NCBI GenBank assembly: GCA_964500675.1
Contig: CAZCNY010000001.1
Coordinates: forward strand, 124,001-188,000
Length of the DNA stretch: 64,000 nt
Direction: 5' to 3'
DNA from: CAMLJR01 sp964500675
Lineage (GTDB): Bacteria; Pseudomonadota; Gammaproteobacteria; Pseudomonadales; CAMLJR01
The position numbers were made by a program, and so were the translations under genes. Under the pieces are notes generated by a model. That model ran no database searches, was not told where the DNA came from, and saw nothing but the letters and a program-made list of their open reading frames with translations. Below are positions 27,058 through 36,416 of this stretch, piece after piece (the stretch's first letter is position 1; every line of letters starts with the position of its first letter).

Positions 27058-27215
27058 TTACACTTATTAAAGCTGATATGCGCTTCATTCTGAAAAAGAC
27101 GAATCCCCTCAAACCTCAGCCGACTAACCGATTATCAAAAGCTTTTTCTGCTCCGCAAGCGACGGAGAAAACCTATTTTAATCTTCCTGGATTTTCTAGC
27201 CATGACAAAAAATGA
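27054..27215 (+). CDS. Small 53-residue ORF between two glycosyltransferase genes
   Basis: Hypothetical. It starts in an ATGA overlap with the previous stop and ends 14 bases inside the next gene, so it fills the gap exactly and would be translationally coupled to both. Sequence is basic and Ser/Pro-rich (MITLIKADMRFILKKTN start) with no membrane segment. The LIKADM opening recalls the N-terminus of serine-acetyltransferase-like enzymes, so it may be a stub of a lost acyltransferase. Whether it is expressed is uncertain. Confidence 0.4.
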   Translation: MITLIKADMRFILKKTNPLKPQPTNRLSKAFSAPQATEKTYFNLPGFSSHDKK

Positions 27216-28350
27216 GTCTCGCCCTGTTTGCATTTTGAACGGCACGACATTGGTCATGGGTGGCGCTTTGCAAGCGTGCGTCAATTTTATTGGCGAGGCG
27301 GTAAACGATCCACAAATAGACTGGCACTTTTTCGTTTCAGCTGAAGTTGCCGAACAGCTGCATCCTGCCGGAATCAAGGTTGCGCCTGATAAACTTAAAG
27401 TCATTTCACCTTCACCAGCTCGCAACAAAAATTCAAGAAAATTCGTCAAAGGGATCGCGGATGAATTAAACCCAAGCTGGGTATTCACTTTCTTTGGGCC
27501 TTCTTACGTGCGCTTCAAGCAGCGGCATTTGTTAGGCTTCGCAGATGCCTGGGCAATAAATGCAAATAAATATGCGATTAAAACCTTAAAAACATTAAAA
27601 GAAAAAATAAAAGCCTTTCTCTTGAATGTATATAAAAGATATTGGTTGAAATATGCAGATTTTTGGGTCGTAGAAACGGATGCGGCACGCAAAGGCCTTG
27701 CAAAAATTCCCGGCATAGAAGCCAAAAAAATTTATGTAGTCCCAAATTCTTGCAGAGAAATATTCAAAAAAATTTCTTCAGGAGCCATTTTGAATGGCTC
27801 AAGAAATATACGTCTTTTGTATTTGAGCGCTTACTATCCACATAAAAATATAGAAATGATTCCATATGTGGCTTTTTATTTAAAAAAATACCTACCGGAT
27901 TACGACGTTAAGTTTGTATTAACGATATCATCAAATGAATGTAACGCCGTTCTCCAAGTCGCTCAAGATTTAGGGGTAGCTGGCAGCATGGAATTGATTG
28001 GAAAAGCTAATCTGGAGCAAGTTTGCAATCTATACGAGACGTCTCACATCGCCTTCATCCCTACCTTGCTGGAGACCTTCTCAGCAACATACTCAGAGGC
28101 GATGGCATGCTCCATGCCAATCGTCACAACGGATCTGGATTTCGCTCGGAGCGTATGTGGCAATGGTGCTTTTTATTTCCCGCCCAACGATGCCAAGAAA
28201 GCCGCTCAAGCGATAATCACCTGTGTGAAAGATGAAAATGCTCGAGCAGCGGCACTGAAAGAAGCCAGTATCATTTCCAAATCATTACCCAGCGCACATG
28301 AGAAGTACGAGATGTATAAAAAAATCATTGTTGACAATAACGTTGGATAA
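27202..28350 (+). CDS. Glycosyltransferase family 4 protein
   Basis: 382-residue GT-B type enzyme. N-terminal ILNGTTLVMGGALQACVNF matches the GG-containing acceptor-side loop of family 4 members. The C-terminal domain has IRLLYLSAYYPHKNIEMIP and FIPTLLETFSATYSEAMAC, with the E-T-F...E-A-M signature. AT-rich like its neighbours. Six bases before asnB. Sugar specificity unknown; one of four family 4 enzymes in the locus. Confidence 0.87.
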   Translation: MTKNESRPVCILNGTTLVMGGALQACVNFIGEAVNDPQIDWHFFVSAEVAEQLHPAGIKVAPDKLKVISPSPARNKNSRKFVKGIADELNPSWVFTFFGPSYVRFKQRHLLGFADAWAINANKYAIKTLKTLKEKIKAFLLNVYKRYWLKYADFWVVETDAARKGLAKIPGIEAKKIYVVPNSCREIFKKISSGAILNGSRNIRLLYLSAYYPHKNIEMIPYVAFYLKKYLPDYDVKFVLTISSNECNAVLQVAQDLGVAGSMELIGKANLEQVCNLYETSHIAFIPTLLETFSATYSEAMACSMPIVTTDLDFARSVCGNGAFYFPPNDAKKAAQAIITCVKDENARAAALKEASIISKSLPSAHEKYEMYKKIIVDNNVG

Positions 28351-28355
28351 TCGCC

Positions 28356-30269
28356 ATGTGTGGCATTGCCGGATTTCAAGGGGAATTTTCCGCCTCACTA
28401 CTGCCGCTGATGAGCAATGCGCTAGCAAATCGCGGCCCAGATCATCAAGCGTATTGGCATAATGCCGAAAAAGGCATTGGGTTGGTTCATGCGCGACTTT
28501 CCATTATCGATTTGTCTGCGCGTAGCAATCAGCCGCTGTGGGATAGCAGCGATCGCTATTGCATCGTTTTCAACGGCGAGATTTACAACTATCGCGAACT
28601 GCGCGATGAGCTGATTAAGCAAGGCTGTACCTTTCAATCGAACGGCGACGGCGAAGTTATTCTCTATGCATATATTCGCGGCGGCATCGAATCGTTCAAA
28701 CGTTTAAATGGCATTTATGCGTTCGCAATTTGGGATAACCTGAGCGAAGAATTGCTGGTGGTGCGCGACCCCTTTGGCGTCAAGCCACTATATTATGCGC
28801 AAGTACCCAGTGGTTTCATTTTTTCCAGCGAAATAAAAGCACTGCTGTGCAGCCCGGATATTCCGCGTGATCTCGATCATACCGCGCTGTGGCAGGCGCT
28901 TACCTATCTGTGGGTACCGGGGCCGCGTACGACACTATCCACCGTGCGAAAACTAACGCCCGGTAATTATTTACGCGTTAAAAATCGCGCCGTTATCGAG
29001 CAAAAAGCTTTTGCAGAATATCCCGCGTTTGAACCTGCGTTTAATGGTTCTCTGCGAGAAGGGGTTCAGCAAACGCGGCATTTGCTCGAACAAGCCGTGC
29101 AGCGTCAACTGGTGGCCGATGTGCCGGTCGGTGCATTTCTCTCTGGCGGTGTCGATTCGAGTGCAATCTGCCATTTCGCGGCTAAGGCGCTCGATAAACA
29201 ATTGCAGTGCTTTACCATCGAGCTACAAGGCGGTGAAGCCGAGGATATGGCGGATGATCTACACTACGCCAAGTTAATGGCGAAACATTTGGGCGTGCCG
29301 CTCGAAGTCGTGCAGGTCACACCGGATATCGTGCACGATTTGCCGCGCATGCTGTTCGCGCTCGATGAACCGCAGGCCGATCCCGCTCCCATCAATGCAC
29401 TTTATATTTCAGAAAAAGCGCGGGAGATGAATATTAAAGTGCTGCTATCAGGTGCTGGTGGCGATGATATATTTTCGGGCTACCGTCGCCATTACGCATT
29501 GCTGCAAGAAAAATTATGGTCATGGTTGCCAACTACAAGCCGAGATATTTTACGTAGCGCAACTGCCGCACTGCCACAAAACTCGCAATTAACACGACGC
29601 ATCAGTAAGGCGTTTAATTACGCAAATATTCCGGCCATCGATCGCCTCATCAGTTATTTTTTCTGGATCAAACCGCAGCAGAGTCTTGCGCTGTTTAATC
29701 CCACCATTCGCGCGGGAATAGCCGCGAATGATATCGCTGCACCGCTGCGCGCAACGCTTGCCGATGGTATTGCCGGTTCACAGCCGCTCAATCAGATGCT
29801 GTATCTGGAGCAGAAATATTTTCTGCTCGATCATAATTTCAACTACACCGACAAAACCTCGATGGCTGCGGGTGTGGAAGTGCGCGTCCCCTTCCTCGAT
29901 CCCGATTTGGTCACGTTTGCCAACCGGCTGCCGATCGATTGGAAATACAAGGGCCGCGAGGGCAAGTGGATTCTGAAAAAGTCTCTAGAAGATATTTTGC
30001 CGCACGATGTACTTTACCGCCCCAAAACCGGCTTTGGCGCCCCGTTACGCGCGTGGCTGCGCGGACCGCTGAAACCCTTTGTCGAAGACATGCTGTCAGT
30101 ATCGGCAATCAACAAACGCGGCATTTTTGATAGCAAAACAGTGCAGCAATTGATTATTGATGATCGCAACGGCAAAATCGATGCGGCCTATACGATTTTC
30201 TCGCTGATTTGTATTGAGATTTGGGCGCGTCAGTTTGTGGATGGTCCGACCCCTCGCATAACGGTTTAA
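28356..30269 (+). CDS. asnB: Asparagine synthase (glutamine-hydrolysing) family, EPS-associated
   Basis: 637-residue class II amidotransferase. Cys2 of MCGIAGFQG is the glutaminase nucleophile; the synthase domain carries the PP-loop SGGVDSSAI and the LSGAGGDDIFSGY motif. Copies in exosortase-type polysaccharide loci are thought to amidate a uronic acid of the polymer or a linked peptide rather than make free asparagine. With wecB/wecC present, amidation of ManNAcA is a reasonable guess. Base composition returns to the level of the flanking core here. Six bases after the preceding transferase. Confidence 0.92.
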   Translation: MCGIAGFQGEFSASLLPLMSNALANRGPDHQAYWHNAEKGIGLVHARLSIIDLSARSNQPLWDSSDRYCIVFNGEIYNYRELRDELIKQGCTFQSNGDGEVILYAYIRGGIESFKRLNGIYAFAIWDNLSEELLVVRDPFGVKPLYYAQVPSGFIFSSEIKALLCSPDIPRDLDHTALWQALTYLWVPGPRTTLSTVRKLTPGNYLRVKNRAVIEQKAFAEYPAFEPAFNGSLREGVQQTRHLLEQAVQRQLVADVPVGAFLSGGVDSSAICHFAAKALDKQLQCFTIELQGGEAEDMADDLHYAKLMAKHLGVPLEVVQVTPDIVHDLPRMLFALDEPQADPAPINALYISEKAREMNIKVLLSGAGGDDIFSGYRRHYALLQEKLWSWLPTTSRDILRSATAALPQNSQLTRRISKAFNYANIPAIDRLISYFFWIKPQQSLALFNPTIRAGIAANDIAAPLRATLADGIAGSQPLNQMLYLEQKYFLLDHNFNYTDKTSMAAGVEVRVPFLDPDLVTFANRLPIDWKYKGREGKWILKKSLEDILPHDVLYRPKTGFGAPLRAWLRGPLKPFVEDMLSVSAINKRGIFDSKTVQQLIIDDRNGKIDAAYTIFSLICIEIWARQFVDGPTPRITV

Positions 30270-30280
30270 GATAATTAACG

Positions 30281-32389
30281 ATGAAACAGATACTGCAAAA
30301 CCTCAAAGACGGCAATACCGAGATTGCTGAAATTCCCGTACCTCAAGTGCCCCGCAGTGGAATACTTATTCGCACCTCGCGCACGCTGGTATCTGCCGGC
30401 ACCGAGCGCATGCTCGTCGATTTCGGCAAAGGCAATCTGCTACAAAAGGCCCGCCAACAACCCGACAAGGTCAAGCAGGTATTGGAAAAGATCAAAACCG
30501 ATGGACTGATGGCCACCATCAACACAGTGCTCAATAAACTCGATACCCCGCTCCCGCTGGGGTATTGCAACGTTGGTCGCGTTATCGAGGTTGGCAATTC
30601 CATCACTGCCTTTTCTGTAGGCGACCGCGTGGTATCGAATGGAAAACATGCCGAATTCGTCGCGGTACCGCAAAACCTCTGCGCCAAAATCCCCGATTCG
30701 GTTGATGACGAATCGGCGGCATTTACGGTGATCGGCGCGATTGCGCTGCAAGGTATTCGCCTGTTGCAACCGACGTTAGGCGAAACCGTAGTCGTCACTG
30801 GTTTGGGACTGATCGGTCTAGTTGCTGTGCAACTACTGCGCGCGCACGGCTGCCGTGTGCTCGGCTTGGATTTCGATGCATCGAAACTTGCGCTGGCACG
30901 CGAATTCGGTGCGGAAACAGTGAATCTCGCCGCCGGCGAAGATCCGATTGCAGTGGCCGAGTTATATTCGCGCGGACGCGGTGTCGACGCGGTATTGATC
31001 ACCGCTTCGACCAAAAGTAACGAGCCTATTCACCAAGCTACAACGATGTGTCGCAAGCGCGGACGCATCGTGCTCGTCGGCGTGGTCGGCATGGAAATGT
31101 CGCGGGCGGATTTTTACGAGAAGGAATTATCGTTTCAGGTTTCGTGCTCGTATGGACCCGGCCGCTACGACCCGGAATATGAAGAACGCGGCCACGATTA
31201 TCCGATCGGGTTTGTGCGCTGGACCGAGCAACGCAATTTCGAAGCGATTCTCGATATGCTTGCGGATGGACGGCTCGATTTTAAACCGCTTATCTCGCAT
31301 CGATTCGCGGTAACCGAAGCCGAAGAGGCCTATAAATTAATCAGCGAGGGCAATCCGCTGGGCGTATTGCTCGAATATGCTCAGAACGATTCGGCACCGC
31401 TGGAACGCAGTATTGCGATCTCGCTGCCCTCTTCTACAGCGAGCGGCAAGCCTGCTCTCGGATTTATCGGCGCCGGCAATTACGCCACTGCGGTGCTGAT
31501 TCCTGCTTTTGCGCAAACCGAAGCACGTTTGGTCGCCGTCGCATCGGCCAGCGGCGTTAGCGGCGTACACGTCGCGAAAAAATTCAATATAGAAAGTGCC
31601 TCTACCGATAGCGATGCATTGCTCAGCGACAACTCTATCAACACCGTCGTCATCACCACGCGCCACGATAGCCACGCCGATTGGGTATGCAAAGCCTTGC
31701 GCGCCGGCAAACATGTGTTTGTCGAAAAACCCATCGCGCTCACGCGCGAACAACTTAAGCAGGTTGAACTTGCTCACGCGGAAAATCCACGGCAATTGTT
31801 GATGGTCGGCTTCAATCGCCGCTATGCGCCGCATGTGGTTGCCGCTAAACGCGCACTGCAAGCAAAATCAGGACCGAAGAGTTTCGTCATGACGGTCAAC
31901 GCGGGAGCGATTCCGCGCGATCACTGGATACAGAATATGGAAATCGGTGGTGGCCGTATCATCGGCGAAGGCTGTCACTTCATTGACCTGTTGCGTTTTC
32001 TCGCAGCAGCACCGATTGTTTCCACTCGCGCCATTGCTATGGGCAGTGCTGCACCGCACGACACGGTGGTAATTTCGCTGCAATTCGCCGACGGCTCGAT
32101 CGGCACTGTCAATTATTTCGCGAACGGCTCGAAAGCTTTCCCTAAAGAGCGTCTCGATATTTTTGCCCAAGGCTCGATTTTGCAGCTCGATAATTTCCGC
32201 TCATTGCGCAGCTTTAATTGGCCCGGCGTGAGCAGCCAACGCAGCTGGCGTCAGGATAAAGGCCAGCGGCAATGCGCGAAGGCATTTGTGGAGGCTATTG
32301 TCACTGGCAACAATAATACATTAATTCCGTTCGGGGAATTATACGAAGTAATGCAAGCCTGCTTCGACGCAGTTGATCAACTAATTTAA
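30281..32389 (+). CDS. Two-domain oxidoreductase: zinc-type alcohol dehydrogenase fused to Gfo/Idh/MocA
   Basis: 702 residues. The N-terminal half (to about 370) is a medium-chain dehydrogenase: STERMLVDFGKG, PLGYCNVGRVIEVG, VVTGLGLIGLVAVQLL. The C-terminal half (about 385-700) is a Gfo/Idh/MocA dehydrogenase: LGFIGAGNYATAVL, HVFVEKPIALT and the RYAPHV/GEGCHFIDLLRFL core. This fusion is recurrent in O-antigen and EPS loci next to heparinase-like proteins, as here (34.5 kb). Substrate unknown; probably a nucleotide-sugar or a glycan-linked uronate. Confidence 0.9.
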   Translation: MKQILQNLKDGNTEIAEIPVPQVPRSGILIRTSRTLVSAGTERMLVDFGKGNLLQKARQQPDKVKQVLEKIKTDGLMATINTVLNKLDTPLPLGYCNVGRVIEVGNSITAFSVGDRVVSNGKHAEFVAVPQNLCAKIPDSVDDESAAFTVIGAIALQGIRLLQPTLGETVVVTGLGLIGLVAVQLLRAHGCRVLGLDFDASKLALAREFGAETVNLAAGEDPIAVAELYSRGRGVDAVLITASTKSNEPIHQATTMCRKRGRIVLVGVVGMEMSRADFYEKELSFQVSCSYGPGRYDPEYEERGHDYPIGFVRWTEQRNFEAILDMLADGRLDFKPLISHRFAVTEAEEAYKLISEGNPLGVLLEYAQNDSAPLERSIAISLPSSTASGKPALGFIGAGNYATAVLIPAFAQTEARLVAVASASGVSGVHVAKKFNIESASTDSDALLSDNSINTVVITTRHDSHADWVCKALRAGKHVFVEKPIALTREQLKQVELAHAENPRQLLMVGFNRRYAPHVVAAKRALQAKSGPKSFVMTVNAGAIPRDHWIQNMEIGGGRIIGEGCHFIDLLRFLAAAPIVSTRAIAMGSAAPHDTVVISLQFADGSIGTVNYFANGSKAFPKERLDIFAQGSILQLDNFRSLRSFNWPGVSSQRSWRQDKGQRQCAKAFVEAIVTGNNNTLIPFGELYEVMQACFDAVDQLI

Positions 32390-32579
32390 CCTCGAAGACT
32401 GATATGTCCAAGCAACTTAGCTGCTCAATTGCAACTTGTAGCCAGGTTGCTTAATATTGCCCGCAATAGCCGACAACAAAACAATAAAGAAATTGCTGAT
32501 ATTGATCACAGTGAAACAGACACCTTACTAATCTATCGATTAAACAGCAATAATCGATACCAGTTTATGAGTACCAATT

Positions 32580-33728
32580 GTGACTTCTGCTGCTATCAAC
32601 AATCACGAGATTCCCAGCCTTCATCGTTATGAAATACACCTTCGTTGCACTGCTGAATGGCTACTTCGCAGCCTTGAACATGGCAAGGGAGGCTCCTGCG
32701 CGCACTTCTCGCCTGTTCTCGGCTGGTCCAAGCCGTACCCCGAAACAACAGGCTATTTGATTCCAACACTACTAGCGCTACCTTCTCGCATAAGAGATGA
32801 TGATCGTTATGTGAGTGGCGCCAAGCAGCTTGGAGAGTGGCTGCTAAAAATCCAAAACGAAAACGGATCGTGGCATGGCGGCTTGCATCCAAACCCCAAT
32901 GCAACAGGTTCTGTCTTTAACACCGGCCAAATATTAAAAGGGATGATGGCACTTTTCCGCACCTGCAAAGATGAACGCTATCTTGAGGCAGCGCGGCGGG
33001 GGGCGCACTGGTTGACTCAAGGAGTTAGTGAAGCTGGGCTATGGCAAGCTGGCGACTATCGAGCTTCTGAAACGCCATCCTATTACACACACGTTGCATG
33101 GCCGATGCTTGAAGTATGGTCGGAGACGCGTGACGACTCGATTCGTTTTGCGACGGAGTGCTTTTTGCAGCGCGTGATTGCTCGCATCAAATCCAACGGC
33201 GCTATCGCGAAATGGGGGTTTGGTGACAGCGATCCTGCCTTTACCCACACTATTGCTTATACGATTCGCGGCTTTCAAGAGTGCGCTCGCCTCCTTGATA
33301 ACTATGAAAAGTATGGCCGTCCAGTTGAGCCTGCGCTGGAAGTATTTATCAAAAAAGCAGAGCTCAGAAATGGCCGACTCCCTGGAGAATTTGATGAAGA
33401 GTGGCGCACCACTGGCAACTACGTATGTTTAACTGGAAATGCGCAATTAGCGATTTGCATGTTATTGCTAGAACAGCGACAACCTGATTTACGCATTGTT
33501 AATGCAGCCGCTAAACTTGTGGATTTCGTTGAATCAACACAAAGAACAACTTGTGTACCCGAAGGCATGCGCGGAGCGGTCGCAGGCTCCTACCCTTTAT
33601 GGGGGCGTTATATGCGGTTGCGTTATCCGAATTGGGCCGCAAAATATTATTGCGATGCCCTAATATTATTAATGAATAGAATTGAGCAAGAGCTTAGCGA
33701 TGCGACTAGCCATAACAGCGGGATTTAA
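32580..33728 (+). CDS. Alpha/alpha-barrel protein, predicted glycan-modifying
   Basis: 382 residues, soluble, with repeated helical hairpins of the (alpha/alpha)6 or (alpha/alpha)7 toroid type. Repeats of aromatic/small motifs are visible: GYLIPTLLAL, NENGSWHGGL, FNTGQILKGMMAL, EAGLWQAGDY, PSYYTHVAWPM, and NYVCLTGNAQLAICM. Such proteins in polysaccharide loci are lyases, hydrolases or epimerase-like enzymes; no catalytic signature could be fixed. GTG start with no clear SD. Its 3' end overlaps the formyltransferase by 29 bases, so the two are probably coupled. Confidence 0.65.
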   Translation: MTSAAINNHEIPSLHRYEIHLRCTAEWLLRSLEHGKGGSCAHFSPVLGWSKPYPETTGYLIPTLLALPSRIRDDDRYVSGAKQLGEWLLKIQNENGSWHGGLHPNPNATGSVFNTGQILKGMMALFRTCKDERYLEAARRGAHWLTQGVSEAGLWQAGDYRASETPSYYTHVAWPMLEVWSETRDDSIRFATECFLQRVIARIKSNGAIAKWGFGDSDPAFTHTIAYTIRGFQECARLLDNYEKYGRPVEPALEVFIKKAELRNGRLPGEFDEEWRTTGNYVCLTGNAQLAICMLLLEQRQPDLRIVNAAAKLVDFVESTQRTTCVPEGMRGAVAGSYPLWGRYMRLRYPNWAAKYYCDALILLMNRIEQELSDATSHNSGI

Positions 33729-34479
33729 TCGTTCCCCCGCCGCTTTAGCGCTCTGCGAACTGCTGCGTCGCGAGGGGCATCAAATTGCATGCGTCATCGT
33801 CGTCACGCCGTTTACCATTAAGCGTATTCGCTCATTGATTATGCAGCGCGGCATAGGTTTCGTTCGCTCGGGGCTGCGTAAATTGACAGGTCATCCAATC
33901 AATAAACATAGCGACCAATTTAAAAACTTTCTTGTCTCAGAAAAGATTACGGAACGATCTCTAAAAGATTGGAGCCAGAAATACAAAGTGCCTTTCGCAA
34001 GCGTAAAGGACATCAATGAAGAGCCCGCAATCACTCATCTAAATACAGCTGTAGCAGACGCTGTAATTTATGGCGGCGGCGGCATCTTACGAAAATCTTT
34101 TATAACCGCAGCCAAGCGGTCGATCATAAATCCGCATTGTGGGCCATTACCTGAAATACGCGGCATGAATGCAATCGAGTGGGCTGTTCTTTTACAACAA
34201 GAGCCTGCAATCACCATACACTACATCGATGAAGGTATTGATACCGGCGATATTATCGAAAGACAACCCATCCGCCTCATAAAGTCAGAGAGTATTGACT
34301 CATTACGCACTCGCGCCGTTATCTCGGGTATTTGCGCCCTCGTCAAACAACTAAAGTCATCACACTCGCTTGAGCAGCTACCGCGCATTCGCGCCACCAA
34401 CCGAAATCCAGGTCGACAATGCTACACCATGGCGCCTGTATTGAAGGACTTGCTGCAATACCGACTCAATCAATTATAA
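33700..34479 (+). CDS. Formyltransferase family protein
   Basis: 259-residue enzyme of the 10-formyl-THF-dependent formyltransferase fold. The catalytic block is present: IINPHCGPLPEIRGMN gives the Asn and His, and HYIDEGIDTGDII supplies the Asp. The length is that of the sugar-amine N-formyltransferases rather than Met-tRNA formyltransferase. A likely role is N-formylation of an amino sugar in the polymer. The start at ATG 33700 follows GAGCAAGAG; the open frame six codons longer starts at TTG. Overlaps the preceding gene. Confidence 0.85.
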   Translation: MRLAITAGFNRSPAALALCELLRREGHQIACVIVVTPFTIKRIRSLIMQRGIGFVRSGLRKLTGHPINKHSDQFKNFLVSEKITERSLKDWSQKYKVPFASVKDINEEPAITHLNTAVADAVIYGGGGILRKSFITAAKRSIINPHCGPLPEIRGMNAIEWAVLLQQEPAITIHYIDEGIDTGDIIERQPIRLIKSESIDSLRTRAVISGICALVKQLKSSHSLEQLPRIRATNRNPGRQCYTMAPVLKDLLQYRLNQL

Positions 34480-34489
34480 GCGCTTAGAC

Positions 34490-36181
34490 ATGTTGAGAAC
34501 GGCCCGTCTTTTTTTCTACTCGGTACGCTACACAAAACCTCAACAGCTAATTTATAGAGTGCTACTACTGACGAAGCGAAAACTTTTGGAGCGGTTAGCT
34601 ACAGCGAAATTTAAAAGCGACACGGCAATCGCAACTGACAATACTACAACTCTCCGTCACGCACTTCCCGCGCCGTTATTTTCACCACGATCGCACTTGG
34701 TAATTGATTACGTTACTACCACCCGGGTACGTTTCCTGAACACCGAGCGCGATATCACTCTACCCCTTCAATGGCGGCCGAAGGATCTGCAAATTGGTAC
34801 CCGGCTGTGGTTGCTGAATCTTCATTACATGGAATTCCTTGAAGGGCTCGACGATAGCAAATGTGCGGCATACATCCTGGATTGGATACATCATAATTTG
34901 CCTTACGAGAAGGGATACTGGCTCGACAACTGGAATAGTTTTTCACTTTCAATTCGAATTGTCGTTTGGATGCAGCAGATTGCTGCACGCGAATTTACCG
35001 CCATCAACTCCAGTCAGCAGCAATTGGTCTTACGCTCATTAGTCGCGCAAACTCGTTTTTTGCGGAGCAATATCGAGCTCGACATCGGTGGCAATCACAT
35101 CCTCAAAAATATTAAAGCCCTCTTATGGGCCGGTCGCTTTTTTGAAGGCCCTGAAGCGGACAGTTGGCGCGAGTATGGAGTCGAGTTACTTGCAGCTCAA
35201 CTCGATGAGCAGATTTTAAATGATGGCATGCATTACGAACTTAGCCCGGCCTATCACGCGCAGGTGTTTGCGGATTTGCTAGAGTGTTATTCGGTACTTG
35301 ATCCCTCCAAAATTCGCAACACGTTACATCAAAACTTAAACAAAATGGCTCAAAACCTTGTCGACTTAACACACCCAGATGGCAAGTGCAGCCTGTTTAA
35401 CGATGGTGGCCTTAATATGGCCTATAGCACCGACGAATGTATTGCGGTTTACGCCCAACTCATCGGAGAAAAAGTCGAGCCTCGGCAGCAAATGAGCTAT
35501 CCCGATGCGGGATATTTCGGATTGAGAATGAGCGACGAGTTTTTCTTGGCCGATTTCGGTCCTTTAGGACCCGATTATCTCCCCGCGCATGGACATGGGG
35601 ATATGTTTTCATTCGAGTGGAGCATTGGGAAAACTCGAGTTGTCATCGACCCAGGGGTATTTGAATACAACTCCGGGTTGCTACGATCGCTTTCGCGCTC
35701 TACAACCATGCACAATACGGTTAGCATTGATGATGCCGACCAAAGTGAATTCTGGAAAGCCTTTAGAGTTGGGCGGCGTGCTCGCATCATTGATAGAAAC
35801 GTTCAATGGGATAATCAATCGCTGTTTATATCGGGCACCCATAATGGCTATAGCCGTCTACTTGGGAAACCGCTTCACCGACGTACATTCAACATCATGC
35901 CCGGCGATATCAAAATTGACGATGAAATAATAAACGGTAATGGACAAAATGCCACGGCTAGATTAATGCTACATCCCGACTGGAGAATCGAATCTTCAAG
36001 TTCCCACCATGTCATCTGTAGGTGCAATGATCTGCTCATTAAAATTCATTCTAGCGGAGAAATGAAATCAGATTTAGTGCAGTGCTTTTTAGATTTTGGA
36101 TGCAGTGAACCAACAATTCAGCTGACTATCTCGTTTGGAAAAATACCCTTGCGAGGTAAAATTGAGTTGACCCGCTTGTGA
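34490..36181 (+). CDS. Heparinase II/III family protein
   Basis: 563 residues. The N-terminal alpha/alpha toroid has the family landmarks WRPKDLQIGTRLWLLNLHYM and GNHILKNIKALLWAGRFF plus NDGMHYELSPAYHAQV; the C-terminal beta-sheet domain includes PAHGHGDMFSFEWSIG, with the conserved His cluster, and STTMHNTVSIDDADQSEFW. No N-terminal signal peptide is seen, so it may act in the cytoplasm or be an epimerase-like member of the family. It follows the oxidoreductase fusion, an arrangement typical of O-antigen loci. Ten bases after the formyltransferase. Confidence 0.88.
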   Translation: MLRTARLFFYSVRYTKPQQLIYRVLLLTKRKLLERLATAKFKSDTAIATDNTTTLRHALPAPLFSPRSHLVIDYVTTTRVRFLNTERDITLPLQWRPKDLQIGTRLWLLNLHYMEFLEGLDDSKCAAYILDWIHHNLPYEKGYWLDNWNSFSLSIRIVVWMQQIAAREFTAINSSQQQLVLRSLVAQTRFLRSNIELDIGGNHILKNIKALLWAGRFFEGPEADSWREYGVELLAAQLDEQILNDGMHYELSPAYHAQVFADLLECYSVLDPSKIRNTLHQNLNKMAQNLVDLTHPDGKCSLFNDGGLNMAYSTDECIAVYAQLIGEKVEPRQQMSYPDAGYFGLRMSDEFFLADFGPLGPDYLPAHGHGDMFSFEWSIGKTRVVIDPGVFEYNSGLLRSLSRSTTMHNTVSIDDADQSEFWKAFRVGRRARIIDRNVQWDNQSLFISGTHNGYSRLLGKPLHRRTFNIMPGDIKIDDEIINGNGQNATARLMLHPDWRIESSSSHHVICRCNDLLIKIHSSGEMKSDLVQCFLDFGCSEPTIQLTISFGKIPLRGKIELTRL

Positions 36182-36342
36182 CTATGCTCCCAGAGATCAA
36201 GGGCTATCCAGGCTCGGCGACATGCTTCGTCGACGGACACTAAATCAACAAATCTGGTAAAAATGCTGTTGGAATGGTACCTTGGATCCGCGTTCGAGGT
36301 TGCCCGTATCAGCATTTTCGATTCTGCTACGGACCTAGCCGA

Positions 36343-36360
36343 TTGGTTGTAACTTTGCAG
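36343..36360 (+). promoter_or_regulatory. Sigma-54 promoter for the exosortase operon
   Basis: TTGGTTGTAACTTTGCAG contains GG and GC ten bases apart with TTGCA at -12, as at 8988-9005. It lies 57 bases before the glycosyltransferase ATG. Upstream, AAATGCTG (36261-36268) and CAGCATTT (36310-36317) form a widely spaced inverted repeat. The palindrome seen at 8852 is not repeated here. Confidence 0.65.
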
Positions 36361-36416
36361 ACAAAATAACTTAATAACATAGGCAGCAAAGACCCTAGCG
36401 TCAGCGTTTCCAGATA

